Notes: generated by a model not told the origin, from the letters alone. A DNA stretch of 64,000 bases from Brasenia schreberi (GCA_036023115.1 JAYKKT010000061.1:11653501-11717500); one strand, 5' to 3'. Counted from the stretch's first letter, positions 11,283 through 22,150 are shown. A program made the numbers and translations.

Positions 11283-11565
11283 GCTCGATTGCGATTCCCA
11301 CAGAAAACAAAATAGAAAACGGGCGTTTGGAAATCGATGACACCAAAACTCAACCGTTTCGAAGCACTCGATCCACTCCGTCCTCATCAAAAGGTACACG
11401 ACGGGATCAAAAACAGTTTTCTCCGAAAACTTGATTTCGACGCCCAAAATTTCCCACAGAAACCAAAAAGGGAAAGCGGAAGTTTGGAAATTGAGGACAC
11501 AAAAACTCAACCCGTTCGAAGCACTCGATCCACTCCGTCCTCATCAAAGAGAGCACGACGGGATC
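11283..11565. repeat. ~156-bp direct duplication across the ZW10 exon 1/intron 1 border
   Basis: Two copies (about 11283-11408 and 11439-11565) share ttcccacaga at one side, ctcaacc(c)gtt...gaagcactcg in the middle and cgacgggatc at the other. The copy nearer the gene start contains the real end of exon 1 and its donor. The downstream copy repeats the last ~16 codons (MRTEWIECFE with neighbours) and a second donor-like gttgag inside intron 1. Confidence 0.85.
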
Positions 11566-12093
11566 GCCCTCTTCTGACAAGACCCTATCTCCCGTCTCCT
11601 TCCACTCGTCCGGAATCGCCAACACAGACTGCAGATCACGCAGTTCCCGAGCTGCGTCCGGCAGCTGGCTGACATCAACATGCTCCCGGACAGCGGAAAG
11701 CTTCTCGGAGACCCCCGCGACGGCGCGGATGACGCGGAGAGCGTCTTGCTTCTCGGCCAGCTCGCGTCCCTTCTTGCGGGTCTCGTCAACGAGAAGACGA
11801 AGCTCGGCGTCGAAAGGCCTGGCGTCAAAGAAGCGGACGACGTCTGCAATGGATTCGGAGAGGAGAGCGACGTCAGAGGAGGCAGCGGAGGCGGCGGAGA
11901 GGAGGTGGGAGAAGTCTTGGTGATGAGACCGGAGGTAGGAGGCGATGGAGTGCTGAATGGAGAGGGATCGGAGGTGGAGACGGTCGATGAGGAGGCGGAG
12001 ATCGGGGGAGGAGAACGGAGACGACGCGTCCAATTCGTCCTGCCCCGATGCCAGCAGCTCGCGCAGGTCTACAGACCCGCCGAGCACGTCCAT
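11512..12093 (-). CDS. ZW10: ZW10/MAIGO2-like protein, exon 1 (start codon)
   Basis: This exon has 194 codons. The start at 12093 gives MDVLGGSVDLRELL, matching the MDVLF..INVRDLL-type start of plant ZW10. It is preceded by a purine/CT-rich leader (gagagagagacaggg). SPDLRLLIDRLHLRSLSI and the following helical, charged stretch (E/K/R/L-rich, about residues 30-150) match the N-terminal coiled-coil region that binds partner subunits. The exon ends ...SLMRTEWIECFER, followed by GTTGAG at the donor. It is more GC-rich than its surroundings, as is common for 5' ends of plant genes. Together exons 1-4 give 347 codons, roughly half of a ~750-residue protein. No stop or frameshift is seen, so the gene may be intact. 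Confidence 0.9.
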
Positions 12094-12304
12094 GTTTCCC
12101 TGTCTCTCTCTCGAGCTGCCGCCGTCTTCCTTCTTCTCCGGTTATGACTGATCGGTGTGGATCCGGTGTGGGGTTTGATAGATCCGTAACGGGTTCGGGA
12201 TTACTATAAAGATGGCAATATAGACCCGACCCGAACGGAACGGGAAATATCCGAAACTAATTGAATCCGTTATGGGATAAGATGATTCGATCCATAGCCA
12301 ACCC

Positions 12305-12309
12305 GATAC

Positions 12310-12350
<41 letters not shown>

Positions 12351-12402
12351 TGTATGTATATATATATATATGTATGTATGTATATATATATATATATGTA
12401 TG

Positions 12403-12434
<32 letters not shown>

Positions 12435-12566
12435 TATGTATGTATATATATATATATGTATGTATATATATATAGATATATGTATGTATATATATATATA
12501 TGTATGTATATATATATAGAAAGTATACATGTATATTATATATATATATATATATATTATATATAA
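12305..12566. repeat. TA/TGTA microsatellite upstream of ZW10
   Basis: About 260 bp of alternating (TA)n and TGTA blocks lie 210-470 bp upstream of the ZW10 start codon. Long Ile/Tyr open frames on both strands here are artefacts of the repeat. Flanking sequence (12200-12300 and 12570-12660) is rich in cccgaac/gggttc-type words, suggesting a short non-autonomous element split by the microsatellite. I could not define its ends. Confidence 0.9.
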
Positions 12567-12659
12567 TCCAATTTTGTCCCATACCCGTAGGACAAAAGAG
12601 AACCTGAACCCATACTCATCCTGGGTTGAGGTTAGGTATAGATAAACCCATTTCAGTGT

Positions 12660-13241
12660 CAACTGATTATCATCTTTTGCAAATAAGCTTGAGAAGCTGC
12701 ATGCAGATAAAGCATAATATGACCCATAAGAAACTACTTGCATGACACAAAACTCGCATTGCTTTCAACATCAACACTTCAATATTAGATGAGTGTATCC
12801 ACATCAACGTGATTCTACATATAATGATATATTGCTTGAGTGCATCACTTTTTGCTGAGATATTCGATGCATCAATACTGACATGTTCAACTTAGACAAG
12901 AAGAATCATCGATCTTGATGTAGGAAAAGTGTTATAATATCCTCTCATCTATCTATATTATACATCATTGAAACTGTAATAGTAATCTTATTTCAATTAT
13001 GTCCGTAACACCTTATGGCCACATACTGTAATACCTATAATGCAACGCTTCAAATGTTTACCACATTTGTTGTCGGTAGAGCCTCCTATTGATAGTATTG
13101 AAGATGCATGAGTCGGACTTTTGTCAGTTTTTTGCAGGTTGATGTTCAATTTTTGAGAGTTGGTGTTCTTTTATTTATTTATATATATACATATATACAT
13201 TTACATATATATATATATATGTGTGTGTGCATGTATGTATA

Positions 13242-13272
<31 letters not shown>

Positions 13273-15290
13273 GTATATATATATATATGTATATATGTAT
13301 TTATGTGTGTGTTTATATACCACAATATTCATGAACATTTATTTATGGTTAACCATTTGCGGTTGTTGGTCAAAGTGATGATAATTTCCCTATTTAACAA
13401 GGTTTATATTTGGATGTTGTAAAACAAAAAGTAATAAAAAGTTTTTATTAATGACCATAACAAAAACAATTCTACAAAGCTGGACTAATTATTAAGATTA
13501 TACATGGTATTATCAATGAGTCCTCCGAGTGGCAAATAGGTATCAATGTATGCATGAAAATAGAAATTCTAATTAACAATACTTTCATTGTGGTTTTGTG
13601 TCTAAGAAGGAAGATTGGGTGGCATTGAAGCTCTATCTGCTATATAAAGTTGTATAAAAAAGAAAAAAAATCATTATATACATACACAAGAAAATTAATA
13701 AGAGTAAAAATTAAAAAAGTACTTTATCAAAAAGAATTAAGAATATCCTTACCAAAAAATATCTTCTCGTTTTGTAATAGAATATATACCACATGGGAGG
13801 CTTGCCGCCATTTGATAGTAATAGCAAGAATATAGTAAATCCAACTCTTGAAGAGAAGCACTAACATAGCATTCCAAAGAGTCACAATAATGAAACTCAT
13901 AGTATCATTATTTCATGATGAGGTCTACATTCCACATCCCTCTAATGTGCAATCATAAAAAGATTATTAATGACATTACCCACTCTTATGAAAACTCAAG
14001 AATATACATTATAGTGTGATTAGAGGTCCACAAAACATTCTCTAGGAACATGTATAGAGTATGCATCCTTTCTTTTAAGATATTCTTCCGACAACTTGAT
14101 ACATACAATTCTCATCTTCTACAACATCTACTTATCTGAAAATATATTGAACTATAAACCAAGGCATCTTAGTATTGTGTTATGTATATAGAAAGTATAA
14201 TCTTTTGAATGGTTGTGGAGCATAGAGATTTTGAATACTGATGTAATGAGTTAACTTAGAAGCAGGGTCTACACTACATGATGAGGATGATATTCAATGT
14301 CCTAAAGATACCTCACAACTATGTTTAGTGTTCGGTATAAGCTCATCCTTAGAAGCACTCCTCAACCTTCTATGTTGAATCAAGCGTGTGAAGGATTAAT
14401 TATTGTTTGCATCCTTCATTTCTTCACGATTGCCAAATCAAGCGTGCGTGTGATGTGATACTTTTTTTTATCCAAATGCCAAATCAAATAAAAATAAATC
14501 TTTAACATAATGTTTGCATATACTTTTTGACTCCTCAAGTGACTTTTTTTTTAAAGTTTTAACTCTACAAGCAGATGAAGTTAAATCTAGATCATATTAG
14601 ACCTCTCAATCAAGGTACCAATGATTTCTTTTAACCACGCACGCACACACATTCTCAATCCTATGTACCAAAAATTAATTATTGTGATGTTTAAATATTG
14701 CACACACATGTATATATAATGAACAATATATACATGTTAGTCGTATATGTTATAGTTACGAAGTTGATCAATCAACTATATTTTCTTTGTAGGGACCCAA
14801 CCATTATTTTTTATATATAAATACATCAAAAAATTTCTTTCACTTCACATCCGTGATAGCAAACTGCCGAGCATAAATATGTTTATTTAGTGACTCAATA
14901 ACTTTCATCCAACTTAATCCAAATGCAATAGTGAATTCTTTCTTCCCCTTTAGCCAAATAATATGCTTCAAGTTTTTTCAATGTGATGACTACGTACAAG
15001 ATGTCTCAACTTTAAGAATGCAATCTCAATCACATTCATCAATGCTATAATCACAGTTAATACATATACATTAGGGAGTTTGTTTGAAGATAACAACTTT
15101 CTCATGCACCACAACACCCAAATATATCTTACTTTTCTAAAAACATTATAGAAAATTATTATTTGGTTATGTCAATCCAACAACCTTCAAAAAGGGCATC
15201 TTATATCTTTTAATGTTATACATACAATCAAATTTCACAACCTTAAAAATGCATGGAGCAACTAAAATGAGGAAGGATCAATAAAAAATA
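12660..15290. other. AT-rich intergenic region without recognised genes
   Basis: No open frame here resembles a protein I know. It holds only a TA/TG microsatellite (13182-13310) and scattered short direct words. Confidence 0.6.
13182..13310. repeat. TA/TG/TGTA compound microsatellite
   Basis: Runs of TA broken by TACA, TGTG and TGTA tetranucleotides. Overlapping Tyr/Ile-rich frames on the plus strand are repeat artefacts. Confidence 0.9.
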
Positions 15291-15296
15291 ATTTTG

Positions 15297-15410
15297 CAAC
15301 ATAATGTGTACCCTCATGGTTCAACTGACACTCTTCCTTATGCAACAGTGGGCTCTGGTTCACTTGCGGCAATGGCAATGTTTGAATCTAGATATAGGAA
15401 GGGCCTGACT
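15297..15410 (+). pseudogene. Proteasome subunit beta type-7 exon fragment
   Basis: The 38-codon open stretch reads [20 protein letters not shown] and continues [14 protein letters not shown]. This is the conserved beta-7 (PBB) segment around the GSGS..A turn of the 20S proteasome beta fold. It is followed directly by an intron donor (gtgagt at 15411), so it is a genomic exon copy and not a spliced retrocopy. The upstream end loses similarity near 15297 with no clean acceptor. No other PBB exon is visible, so it is an isolated captured or left-over fragment. Confidence 0.75.
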
Positions 15411-15449
15411 GTGAGTAACAATTAACTATACCTAACGTTTTTTGTGCTA

Positions 15450-15658
15450 AAAACTCTCCCCATGAAAGGGATCACCCTTGCATGGCCGGTCTCAAGTTCA
15501 GATAAAGGAGGAGGGTTGGGTTAGGCTTCCAAAGGCCAGCGTAAAATTTTGTTGGACTTATTTATTATGGATTCTACAAATTATGATAGGGCCATGTAGA
15601 AACAAAAAATCCATGTAGCCAACCCCATCTAGTATGGGAAAAGGCTTAGTTGTTGTTG
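15450..15658 (+). mobile_element. RTE LINE 3'-terminal fragment
   Basis: It contains an untranslated block with aaaggaggagggttgggtta and ends atgggaaaaggcttag followed by (TTG)n. The block 45694-45830 is a second copy of its first half. The terminus matches those at 3569 (minus strand) and 57811-57870. It lies 40 bp after the proteasome exon fragment. Confidence 0.8.
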
Positions 15659-16288
15659 AATGTGTATGTTATCTAACGATGCATGCACAATGCCAATGAA
15701 GGTCTATTTGATATAAAAATTGGTGTAGAACTGATTGACCACTCATCATTTTTCTTTAAAATTTGAAGTGTCACATTATAAATGTGCCTTGTTGTGGAGA
15801 CATTTAAGTCATCCTACTTTTAGGATAAGATATGCGTCAGTTTATAGTGACTTTTTATCTTATCTTTTATCAACTGATATGCAATATCAATCAATCTGCT
15901 TACACATGCATGTCTTTCAAGAAACAATAGGATGATTGTATATTCTATTAACCACATTCAATCTCTAAAAAACATCACTTTTGTCATCTTCTTTGAGTAA
16001 GAATGGACATTTTACCTTTTTTTGGAAGGGATAAAACAACTATTTTTAACATCAACTCATTTCTACTTCTATACTTACCACATCTTTTACATCCAAGACA
16101 TATCTAGCCTCTTTTGTTTTTCTGTTATGAATGAAATATTACAATAAGAACATTATCTTTCTCAATATCCCTTACATCACCCTCAAAACGAACAGATGTA
16201 TTTGAATTATCCGTATTGTTAATTGATATTTGTAGAATAAAAGGAAACATATATTAGAGAGGAGAAACATATGACTGAACAAGAACAA

Positions 16289-16362
16289 AAGCTTGGTTCA
16301 GATAAAGCTGGTGGCCATGTCCCCACACGAGTCTTAGGAACCCAAGGATATGTTGCACCTGA
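16289..16362 (+). pseudogene. RLCK kinase exon (activation loop), 5'-truncated
   Basis: This reads KLGSDKAGGHVPTRVLGTQG and continues YVAPE, the activation segment of a plant receptor-like cytoplasmic kinase (G-T-x-G-Y-x-A-P-E motif). It ends GA|gtaag and joins in phase to the exon at 16756. The 5' side breaks abruptly at about 16289, so the DFG part of the exon is lost. The original would be a serine/threonine kinase of the RLCK-VII type. This copy lacks the catalytic loop (HRD) and DFG. Confidence 0.85.
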
Positions 16363-16755
16363 GTAAGCTGCTTGTTTCTTTCTTTTGAGTATTCAAGTAT
16401 TTTGGTTTTCAAGGTTGACCACTGATAAAAATTGGTTTATGCAGTAATTGGGAGATTACTGGTTTCCTGAACGGTTTCCTTATTCAATTGCTTGTGATAA
16501 TCTTAGATTAATGTTAAGATATGCTTCTTAGTGAAATTTTAGATGTTCTCTGTGTTATTAAAAAAAATCAAATTCATAGCGAGGCAGAAAAATCACCAAG
16601 AAAGCTTAAGAGGGAAGAGAATTTTGCTAATGGTGAATGCATTGCATATGCTTTGTACTTCAAATCATCTCAAGATTTTGGGGCGTATTTTCTCTGGTCA
16701 TGGTCATTTGCTGTCTTATATTTTCCTGATTGTGTTTAAGTGCACTTACTTCCAG

Positions 16756-16888
16756 GTATGCGCTGACTGGCCACTTGACAACGAAGTCAGATGTCTACAG
16801 TTACGGCGTTGTGCTTTTGGAGCTCTTGACTGGAAGGGTTCATGTTGACATGAAGAGACCTGCTGGAGAATGCGTTCTTGTTTCATGG
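16756..16888 (+). pseudogene. RLCK kinase exon (subdomain VIII-IX)
   Basis: The acceptor ttccag precedes 16756. The peptide [19 protein letters not shown] continues [19 protein letters not shown] and ends VLVSW, with donor gtgagc at 16889. [17 protein letters not shown] is the conserved subdomain IX (structural Asp). It follows the preceding exon in correct phase. The next kinase exon expected (subdomains X-XI) is not found downstream. Instead an N-lobe exon appears at 17432. Confidence 0.85.
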
Positions 16889-17431
16889 GTGAGCATCATC
16901 ATTTTTCTCCCAGTGCTGGACTTCAAGATATTCAGCTTTTCCCTTTTCAGTGTATTCATAAACTTTTTCAAAAGGTGATCAATCATGAGAAATTCATGAA
17001 AATAGCACATTTCAGTGAAAGTTGAAAATCAGAGCATTCAAGTTCTCATAGAACTGGAGAAGCGCAACTTGTTTGGAAGAGATATCCCGAACTTCCTCAG
17101 GATGTGTTTGCTTCGAAAGAGTGAGTTTCTATTATTTTTTCTTTGATCTTCTGCTTCTCGTTTAGGTTCTTGAGTGCAGCACACCACAATGCGTGTGTGT
17201 GTGAGAGAGAGAGATGAGTAAATTTCGTCAAGTACCACTGCCCTGTTTGGTTTTTATTCACTGAAAACGAGTAAGCATCCCATTCAATCGCCAGAACGCT
17301 AATTTTCTGTTTGCTTTGTGTTTGCGTTTGTGTGTGTCCATGTGTGTTGAGAGTTGAGTAAAGTTTAGTTCAAATGCCACCATAATAATTTGAATCGCAT
17401 GTAGTAATCTTTCTCTTATTCACTTTCAAAG

Positions 17432-17664
17432 GAAAGAGCGAGGGTCTCTCCGCCGCCAACGCACAAGCGGCCTCTCAAAATGGGTTGCAAAGCTTCACTT
17501 TCAAGCAGTTTCTTGCTGCGACTGGTGGGTTCGGCACCAGCAATGTGATTAGTCATGGTGGGTTTGGCTCCGTATACAGGGGGACTCTTTCGGACGGTCG
17601 GAGGGTGGCCATTAAGTCTATGGATCGATCAGGAAAGCAAGGAGAAGAGGAGTTCACAATGGAG
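17432..17664 (+). pseudogene. RLCK kinase exon (N-lobe, glycine loop and lysine)
   Basis: The acceptor tttcaaag is at 17424-17431. The peptide runs from a linker (SEGLSAANAQAASQNG) into FTFKQFLAATGGFG, then the glycine-rich loop HGGFGSVYRG and the invariant lysine in RRVAIKSMDR. It ends EEEFTMEV with donor ggag|gttgtt. This is the 5' half of the same kinase family as the exons at 16289-16888 but lies downstream of them, so the order is inverted relative to a normal gene. Confidence 0.85.
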
Positions 17665-17723
17665 GTTGTTTGTGTTTCACATTGAAAATGTCTCTCTGTT
17701 GTTTGTTATTGATATAATCATAG

Positions 17724-17859
17724 GTTGAATTGCTAAGCCCGTTGCGATCGCCGTATCTGTTGTCTTTGGTGGGGTACTGTTCTAATGACCATCACAAGTT
17801 GCTGGTTTATGATTATATGGCAAGTGGAAGCTTGCAAGAGCATCTGTATCCAACTGAAG
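17724..17859 (+). pseudogene. RLCK kinase exon (subdomains III-V)
   Basis: The acceptor catag ends at 17723. The peptide VELLSPLRSPYLLSLVGYCS continues with KLLVYDYMASGSLQEHLYP and ends at donor aag|gtatac (17860). It joins in phase to the exon at 17432. The following catalytic-loop exon (HRD, DFG) is not recognisable in the next 2 kb, so the copy is truncated. Confidence 0.85.
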
Positions 17860-20280
17860 GTATACCAATTTTCTGATTTCTTTTCTGTTGATTCTAGATT
17901 TATTTAAGCATCATTTATTGCATGGTTGGCTTTTATATGTTACTCTCTTTTGAGTTATTCATTTATTTGTCATTTATGAGTTAGGTGAATATGGACTTTT
18001 TTGTGCACAACAACAAACTGCCTTTCAATATTTCATTGTCATCATTCTCTAAAGAGGCTTGGAGGGTATTCATATATGACAGACAAGAGCCGCCATGTAT
18101 TTAAACGTTAAACCAATAGGATAGGACCATGCTCTACCTGGGGGGAAATGTAACGTTCTGCTGTTTCCACGTAAAGGTGAATATGGATCTTGCGAGGCTC
18201 TTTAGTTGTGGAAGCTTTATCCCTCTCTTTGGTTAGCCATGTCATATGTACAGTAATGGTTTTGCTCCTTTATGGTAGTGTTGGTCTTGCTCCTTTAGTT
18301 TCACCGGGATTGTTATGAAGATAAGAAGCAGAGTATAGTGGAACTCTTGCCGTTTTGGTTTTGGAAGATAGAACAAAGAACTATGAAGGAAAAATTGCTT
18401 AGATGTCCTTAGTATGTAGTTTTATCTCTTGACTTGTCTATGGAAGTGTACTGTTCCCGATTTGATTGATGACCTGAACACTGACATCACTATCTAAGGT
18501 AGTTAATGTCAGTTGCATGTCTAATTCGTCCAAGATGGTAGCTCTTTCTACATGCAATGGTAAAATGATTTACATTCAAGTTTTGGATGTCTAGCTCTTA
18601 TTCGAAAAATCATTTCTTATATACACCAAATGATTGGTGCCCGACGAGTTGGGCGTCTTTACAAATCTGGCTTGCAGGTTTGAGTACACAGTCTACTGGA
18701 ATCCACAGTCCCCAGAACGCTCACACTGGTGCATGTGGTGGTTCACAATTCCAAGTTCATAGTAAACAATTGCCATGTGATGATTACTAAGTAAAAGTTT
18801 CGTATGAGCTAATTCTTGGCTAGCTTTCATGGTTTGCTAAAAAAGGATTTAAAGTTTTAAATGCCACTCAACTCCTCCAACGAGCTGCAACAATGATCAA
18901 GCAGCATCAGCTTTCACTTTGAGATCGTCGAAGGATCCACTTTCAACTTACAGTCAACGTGGCCCCGAATGCACTCGTGGGTTTGCAAATGTCACATATG
19001 CTCACATATTCAAAGATTAGGGCAGAAGGGAACAATTTCTTGGATGTTGCTTTTGAAGTTGGTTACCTGATCAAATAATGGCACTAAGAAGTTCAACTTT
19101 GAAAATAATTATATTATGATTATCATCTAAGCTGATGCTGTCAAGTGGATGTTTAGTTTTGGAAAATAACAGAATACAGTTTCCCTTACAGTGTTAGCGG
19201 TCTTCTTCTTGCAAAACAGCCAAGAGAGGATGTTATTATGGTTCTGAGGATCAGGATCAATCTAACTCTATATACTTAATTGCAAGATTAGAATGCCTGG
19301 AAACGACAGGTTACATAACACTGAGTTCATGCTTTCAAAGGTTTTCTAGTGCCAACTTTTTCCCGTAAGCTTGGTTATCATTAGCAATAGGATTGCTCAT
19401 CATTTGCGTAGTCTTTGAAAAGCGACTAATCAGGAAGCTCAAGAGTGAGCAAAGGGGCATAAGGCACCAATGAATGGGTCTCTGAGATTTCCTGGACTTA
19501 CTTGCTGGCTTAAATTACATGTCCTGAAGTAGAGTCTTCCACTATTGTACTGCATCCTACTATTGTTCTGTTTACCTTTTATGTTATGTATTCGTTATGC
19601 TGAAGTATTTTTTCGGTAGACATCACTTAACTCATTTGTTTATGTGTTCGTGTATGATAACAACTCTTTCATCTGTATAATTCATATGGTGGCCCTATCT
19701 TTGTTGCTTTGAGTGGCGGCATCTTCTCTTATAAACCATTTGTGGATAATCGTATGAACAGTATAATGCAAAGCATGATCTTTACATGAGATTTTGGTTT
19801 TAACTTCAAATCCCATTGTCAGGCAGTGGGTTTTTGAGTTGTTGTTCGAGTGATGCAGGGTGAACCCCGTCTGTAGAAGGAAAGCATCGAGAGGGTGGTC
19901 ATGTCTTTCCCCTTATATGAGATGTAGACATTCCATACCTTTTTGTTTACAAAGACACGAGAAATCCCGCATCTTCTCTAATTAGGGAACGTGACAGACC
20001 TCACTCTTCTGTTGGTTTACGTGCAAAAAGATCAAGAGATTAGGAAGCAAGGAGAGAGGAAGAGAGAGAAAGGAAAAGTGAGGAGGCAGATAAGAAGTTC
20101 TTGTTACGTCGATGGTAGTCAACCTTGACAGCACAAGAAGGGTAGAAGACAAAGAGGAGGCGAAGGAGACAACCAGGCGGGACAACAAGTAGGAGAGACA
20201 AAAGAGAAGAGGGTTAGCGAAAGAATGAGAAATGTAGAGACACAATGAGAAATTTGTACAAATATGAGGGTAGAATGGGA
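17860..20280. other. Region without recognised genes after the kinase fragments
   Basis: Short open frames (for example 18587-18790 and 19982-20287) have no resemblance to families I know. No repeat structure is evident apart from the purine-rich stretch at 20030-20230. Confidence 0.5.
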
Positions 20281-20454
20281 AGTTCAAGGTACACCCTTAG
20301 TAATTTGGGTGTGCAAAAATTAAATATGATTTTTTATCTTCTTTTAAATCTGCTTTTACATAAATGCTATAGGTACACCCTGTTTTGTTATTAAAGCATC
20401 CCTAACCCTTTTTACCGAAATTGCTCTTTTGTTATTAAATGCTATAGACAATTT

Positions 20455-20655
20455 CCAAAGCAGTCTGAGTTGAAAGAGTTTGAAACATAGTTGCAAGAGC
20501 CATTGGAGAAAGGGTTCATTAGGCCTAGCTTGTCTCCTTGGGGCACATTTGTCCTCTTTATAATGAAAAAAGATGGATCTTTGTGCTTTTTCATTGATTG
20601 TCAAAAGTTAAACATAATCAAGATCAAGAATAAGTGTCCTTTACTAAGAGTCAAT
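20455..20655 (+). mobile_element. Ty3/gypsy reverse transcriptase fragment
   Basis: The forward translation reads [19 protein letters not shown], then [18 protein letters not shown] and [15 protein letters not shown]. This is the start of a gypsy RT domain (L.E.L.KGFIRPS.SPWG...V.KKDGS...IDYR.LN). A stop interrupts it and both sides end abruptly. It abuts the endogenous caulimovirid. Confidence 0.8.
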
Positions 20656-20689
20656 GAAAATATATAATGTTTGTGATGAGCATCAAGTG

Positions 20690-20966
20690 TAGTACTACAC
20701 TTGCATTGTTTCACAGAGTTGTAGTACATACTAATTAGTCATTTTAGCTGAATCTCCTTTATCTTTTGTCGGCCATTTGATGCTTTTCTTGCTGCTCAAG
20801 TATCTGTCATCATGGCTTTCGTCATTGCTGGCGTTTATTGTTTCACATCATTGCTAACGTTTATTGTTTCACGTCGTTGCTGACGTTATTCCTTGGTGTC
20901 CGTGTCCTCGTATCTGATGTCTTTCTGGAGTTGTGTCTTCTTGTCTGGTGTCTTTATCGAGTTGTG
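20690..20966 (-). promoter_or_regulatory. Candidate viral intergenic/promoter region with 26-bp repeats
   Basis: Downstream of the last viral ORF (minus strand) is a non-coding stretch. It has 2.5 copies of a 26-bp unit (from 20823, 20849 and 20875; core gcgtttattgtttcac) and several TGACG/CGTCA words, the core of as-1-like elements found in pararetroviral promoters. Position and word content suggest a remnant of the large intergenic region. No TATA box was assigned. Confidence 0.35.
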
Positions 20967-20967
20967 T

Positions 20968-22150
20968 CTATGTTAAGACTACATCGCACAACTCTGCTTG
21001 CTTGGTTCGGCAGTTGCTACAGATGTGTTCTTCGATTTCATCGAAGTACTTGCAATAATATCTTTTGGTTTCTTCTGAAACAAAGTTTCTTCTTATAGCT
21101 CTTGTTCTTGTTCGTTCATCTGGTTTGGCTAGAGTATGGAGCCATTTCTCCATTTCCTCTATGGTTACTGGTTTTGTGGTGTTGGATTGGGCATATATCA
21201 ACATGTTTTGTCCGGAGTAGTACATCCATACTCGATTTTGGGTAGAATAGTGATTTAATAGCTCATCGAAAATGACTTTTAAGGTTCTGACTCTTTTTTC
21301 TTGAAGGAGAGTAGGTAAATCTGGTATTTGTACTATCTCTTGGGTTTTACTTTCTTCGGGTAATATCATGTTTTTTGTCAAACCTAATTTGACAACATGG
21401 ATAGGCGGTAATATCTCCGTGTGGCTGACTTCTGCTGGGGCACTGTAAAATCTAACATATATCATGGTTGCCTTGGTTATTGATAGAAATGTTTTTGCTG
21501 CTTTGTATACCTCTGGGATTTCTACTAATTCAGCAACATTTGTGGTGTATACTGTATGTAGTAAGCCATAGGAGAAGGTTGTTTTGAGTAATGAGGTACT
21601 GGTTTTTGGTTTGGCAATGATCTTGTTGAAATTTGGCTGTGTAATGGTTATATATCCAGTGTCATTGGGTGCATTGTCTTGGATTTGTTTGGTGTTTAGA
21701 AAGTTTATAACTTTCAATAGGTTCTTTAGGCAATTTTGGCTAAGGTGGTCATAACTGGCCTTATTCTGGGCTTGTATGGCTTCTGTGTATGTCTGTAGTT
21801 GTGGGGGTACAAACAATGGTTGTTGTGGTCCCTTTTTACGTAAGATAAATTGTGAGTTTAGGTTTACATTTTTGTAGGTGGTCTGTGTCTTTACTGGTTG
21901 GTCATTTGAACCAATGGTGTTTTGGTTCGACTGGCTAGTACATCCAGTGGTTTTCTGGACAGTTATCTCTTGGATGATGTTGTTGATTGCTCAGCTAGGG
22001 ACTTTATGTCCTGAGTAATCTCTATAGTGTTTATATCTTTGGTGCTTACTAGATGTTTTTGTATTTCCGTCATGGATATAGCCATGCGGTTTAGCTCTTG
22101 CTTTATTTGGCTCATGTATTCCATAAGAATGGATAGCTGTTGTAAGATCT
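20968..22150 (-). pseudogene. Last ORF of the endogenous caulimovirid (transactivator/viroplasmin-like by position)
   Basis: The longest clean frame, 20968-21816, has 282 codons. An N-terminal extension to about 22122-22150 lies in a shifted frame, with a heptad-like helical segment. The C-terminus has a Cys-rich motif (C-x7-10-C-x2-C spacing around KYFDEIEEHICSNC). It follows RNase H directly, the position of the transactivator/viroplasmin gene in most caulimovirid genera. That protein promotes translation of polycistronic RNA and forms inclusion bodies. I do not recognise the sequence itself, so the functional name rests on gene order. Confidence 0.5.

Noticed and set aside
11337..12151. 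Plus-strand frames (111, 155 and 64 codons) opposite ZW10 exon 1
   Set aside because: They are antisense shadows of the GC-rich exon. The minus-strand reading matches ZW10 in family and phase.
12190..12660. Possible hAT/MITE split by the microsatellite upstream of ZW10
   Set aside because: The words cccgacccgaac and gggttgaggttaggt are suggestive, but no inverted ends or target duplication could be identified.
12142..12743. Open frames of 101-157 codons rich in Ile, Tyr and His on both strands
   Set aside because: They are translations of TA/TGTA microsatellite sequence.
13108..13422. Open frames with Tyr/Ile/Val repeats
   Set aside because: Another TA/TG microsatellite, with no conserved sequence around it.
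15735..16240. Possible copia gag/pol remnant on the minus strand
   Set aside because: A few residues look retroviral, but no ordered motif set is present.
17038..17238. Possible extra kinase exon around 17050-17120 (WKRYPELPQDVFASKE-like reading)
   Set aside because: There is a donor-like gtgagt after it, but no acceptor, and I cannot place the peptide in the kinase family.
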